The position numbers were made by a program, and so were the translations under genes. This document shows positions 5,350 to 5,616 of a stretch of 5,616 nucleotides of DNA, one piece after another. The stretch comes from Acidobacteriota bacterium. GTDB lineage: Bacteria; Acidobacteriota; Terriglobia; Bryobacterales; Bryobacteraceae. The DNA is taken from positions 1 through 5,616 of the forward strand of contig QHXU01000290.1 in the NCBI GenBank assembly GCA_003223065.1, written 5' to 3'. Below the pieces are notes generated by a model. The model saw only the letters and a list, made by a program, of their open reading frames with translations. It was not told where the DNA came from and searched no databases. Numbering within the stretch: position 1 is the stretch's first letter; every line of letters begins with the position of its first letter.

Positions 5350-5616
5350 CGCCGAACCCTCTTCCAGGCGGCGGTCGTCGTCGCTATGACGTCGCACGAT
5401 GCCATCGATCATCAAGGCGATGCCGGCTGTTTCCGGACGCTGGTATTTCTGCTCACGCAGATCGATGTCGTGGACGACCTCCGCGATGGCCCGCAACGCC
5501 GTGTCCTCCCGCTGCGCACTCAACGCCAGGAGCGCCTCGAACGTGCACATATCACCCGAGTGCGTGAACTCGCCCTCGAACATGTCGAAGCGCACCTCGC
5601 CCGGCGAATGTGTGTA
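5311..5616 (-). CDS. ChrB-domain chromate resistance protein (C-terminal 101 residues; 5' end outside window)
   Basis: This matches the C-terminal ChrB domain (Chrome_Resist family), found in the chromate-sensing regulator ChrB and in stand-alone proteins of chromate resistance loci. The frame is open from 5616 to the stop at 5313-5311. Recognisable blocks in order are RFDMFEGEFTHSGDMCTFEALL (His and Cys well placed for metal or redox contact), RAIAEVVHDIDL, YQRPETAGIALMIDGI and a closing HSDDDRRLEEGSALFESLFASL helix region. The GTG at 5595 is internal to the domain, so the true start lies beyond the window, and whether a DNA-binding N-terminal part exists cannot be seen. It is convergent with the sortase; no terminator hairpin is evident between them. 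A ChrA transporter might lie nearby, but this is not shown. Confidence 0.85.
   Translation of the reverse strand, partial: YTHSPGEVRFDMFEGEFTHSGDMCTFEALLALSAQREDTALRAIAEVVHDIDLREQKYQRPETAGIALMIDGIVRRHSDDDRRLEEGSALFESLFASLSAR

Noticed and set aside
1..5616. CRISPR array, tRNA, rRNA, insertion sequence or attachment site
   Set aside because: No regularly spaced repeats, tRNA cloverleaf, rRNA core sequence or transposase is visible; the only direct repeat is the two-copy one in the sortase gene.

Overview
The window looks like chromosomal DNA of a diderm, high-GC bacterium. Acidobacteriota is the best guess. It rests on remembered resemblance of the YRAIAL...DD membrane protein, the TVVTF...AWFYPGDN...F secreted protein and the short TLxTC sortase to proteins common there; no database search was made. 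Two themes meet: metal efflux or resistance at both ends, and a two-gene sortase/substrate unit in the middle.

Minus strand, 3395 to 1: a probable operon encodes a small three-helix membrane protein, a 51-codon ORF with a strong ribosome binding site, a periplasmic adaptor lipoprotein (CusB/CzcB type) and the first 531 residues of an HME-RND pump (CusA/CzcA type) that runs off the left edge. The last three genes overlap in series: ATGA joins the small ORF to the adaptor, and TAGTG joins the adaptor to the pump. No outer-membrane factor gene is visible.

Divergent intergenic region, 3396-3628: it holds a strong sigma-54-type promoter match facing right, a perfect 8-bp hairpin in the predicted 5' leader, and a perfect 11-bp inverted repeat whose arms are 61 bp apart. 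One arm abuts a TATACT -10-like box facing left.

Plus strand, 3629-5171: a secreted protein ends in an LPxTG-like sorting signal (MPQTA, hydrophobic helix, Arg tail). Seven bases later comes a membrane-anchored sortase with intact His/Cys/Arg residues. The two are probably a dedicated enzyme/substrate pair transcribed from the sigma-54 promoter. The sortase 3' end carries a 91-bp direct repeat (89/91 identical, offset 110 bp) that breaks the reading frame. It replaces the predicted 213-residue ending with an Arg-rich out-of-frame tail. A coding-like Pro/Glu/Lys/Arg-rich segment follows in yet another frame.

Right edge, minus strand, 5616-5311: the C-terminal part of a ChrB-domain (chromate resistance) protein, convergent with the sortase unit.
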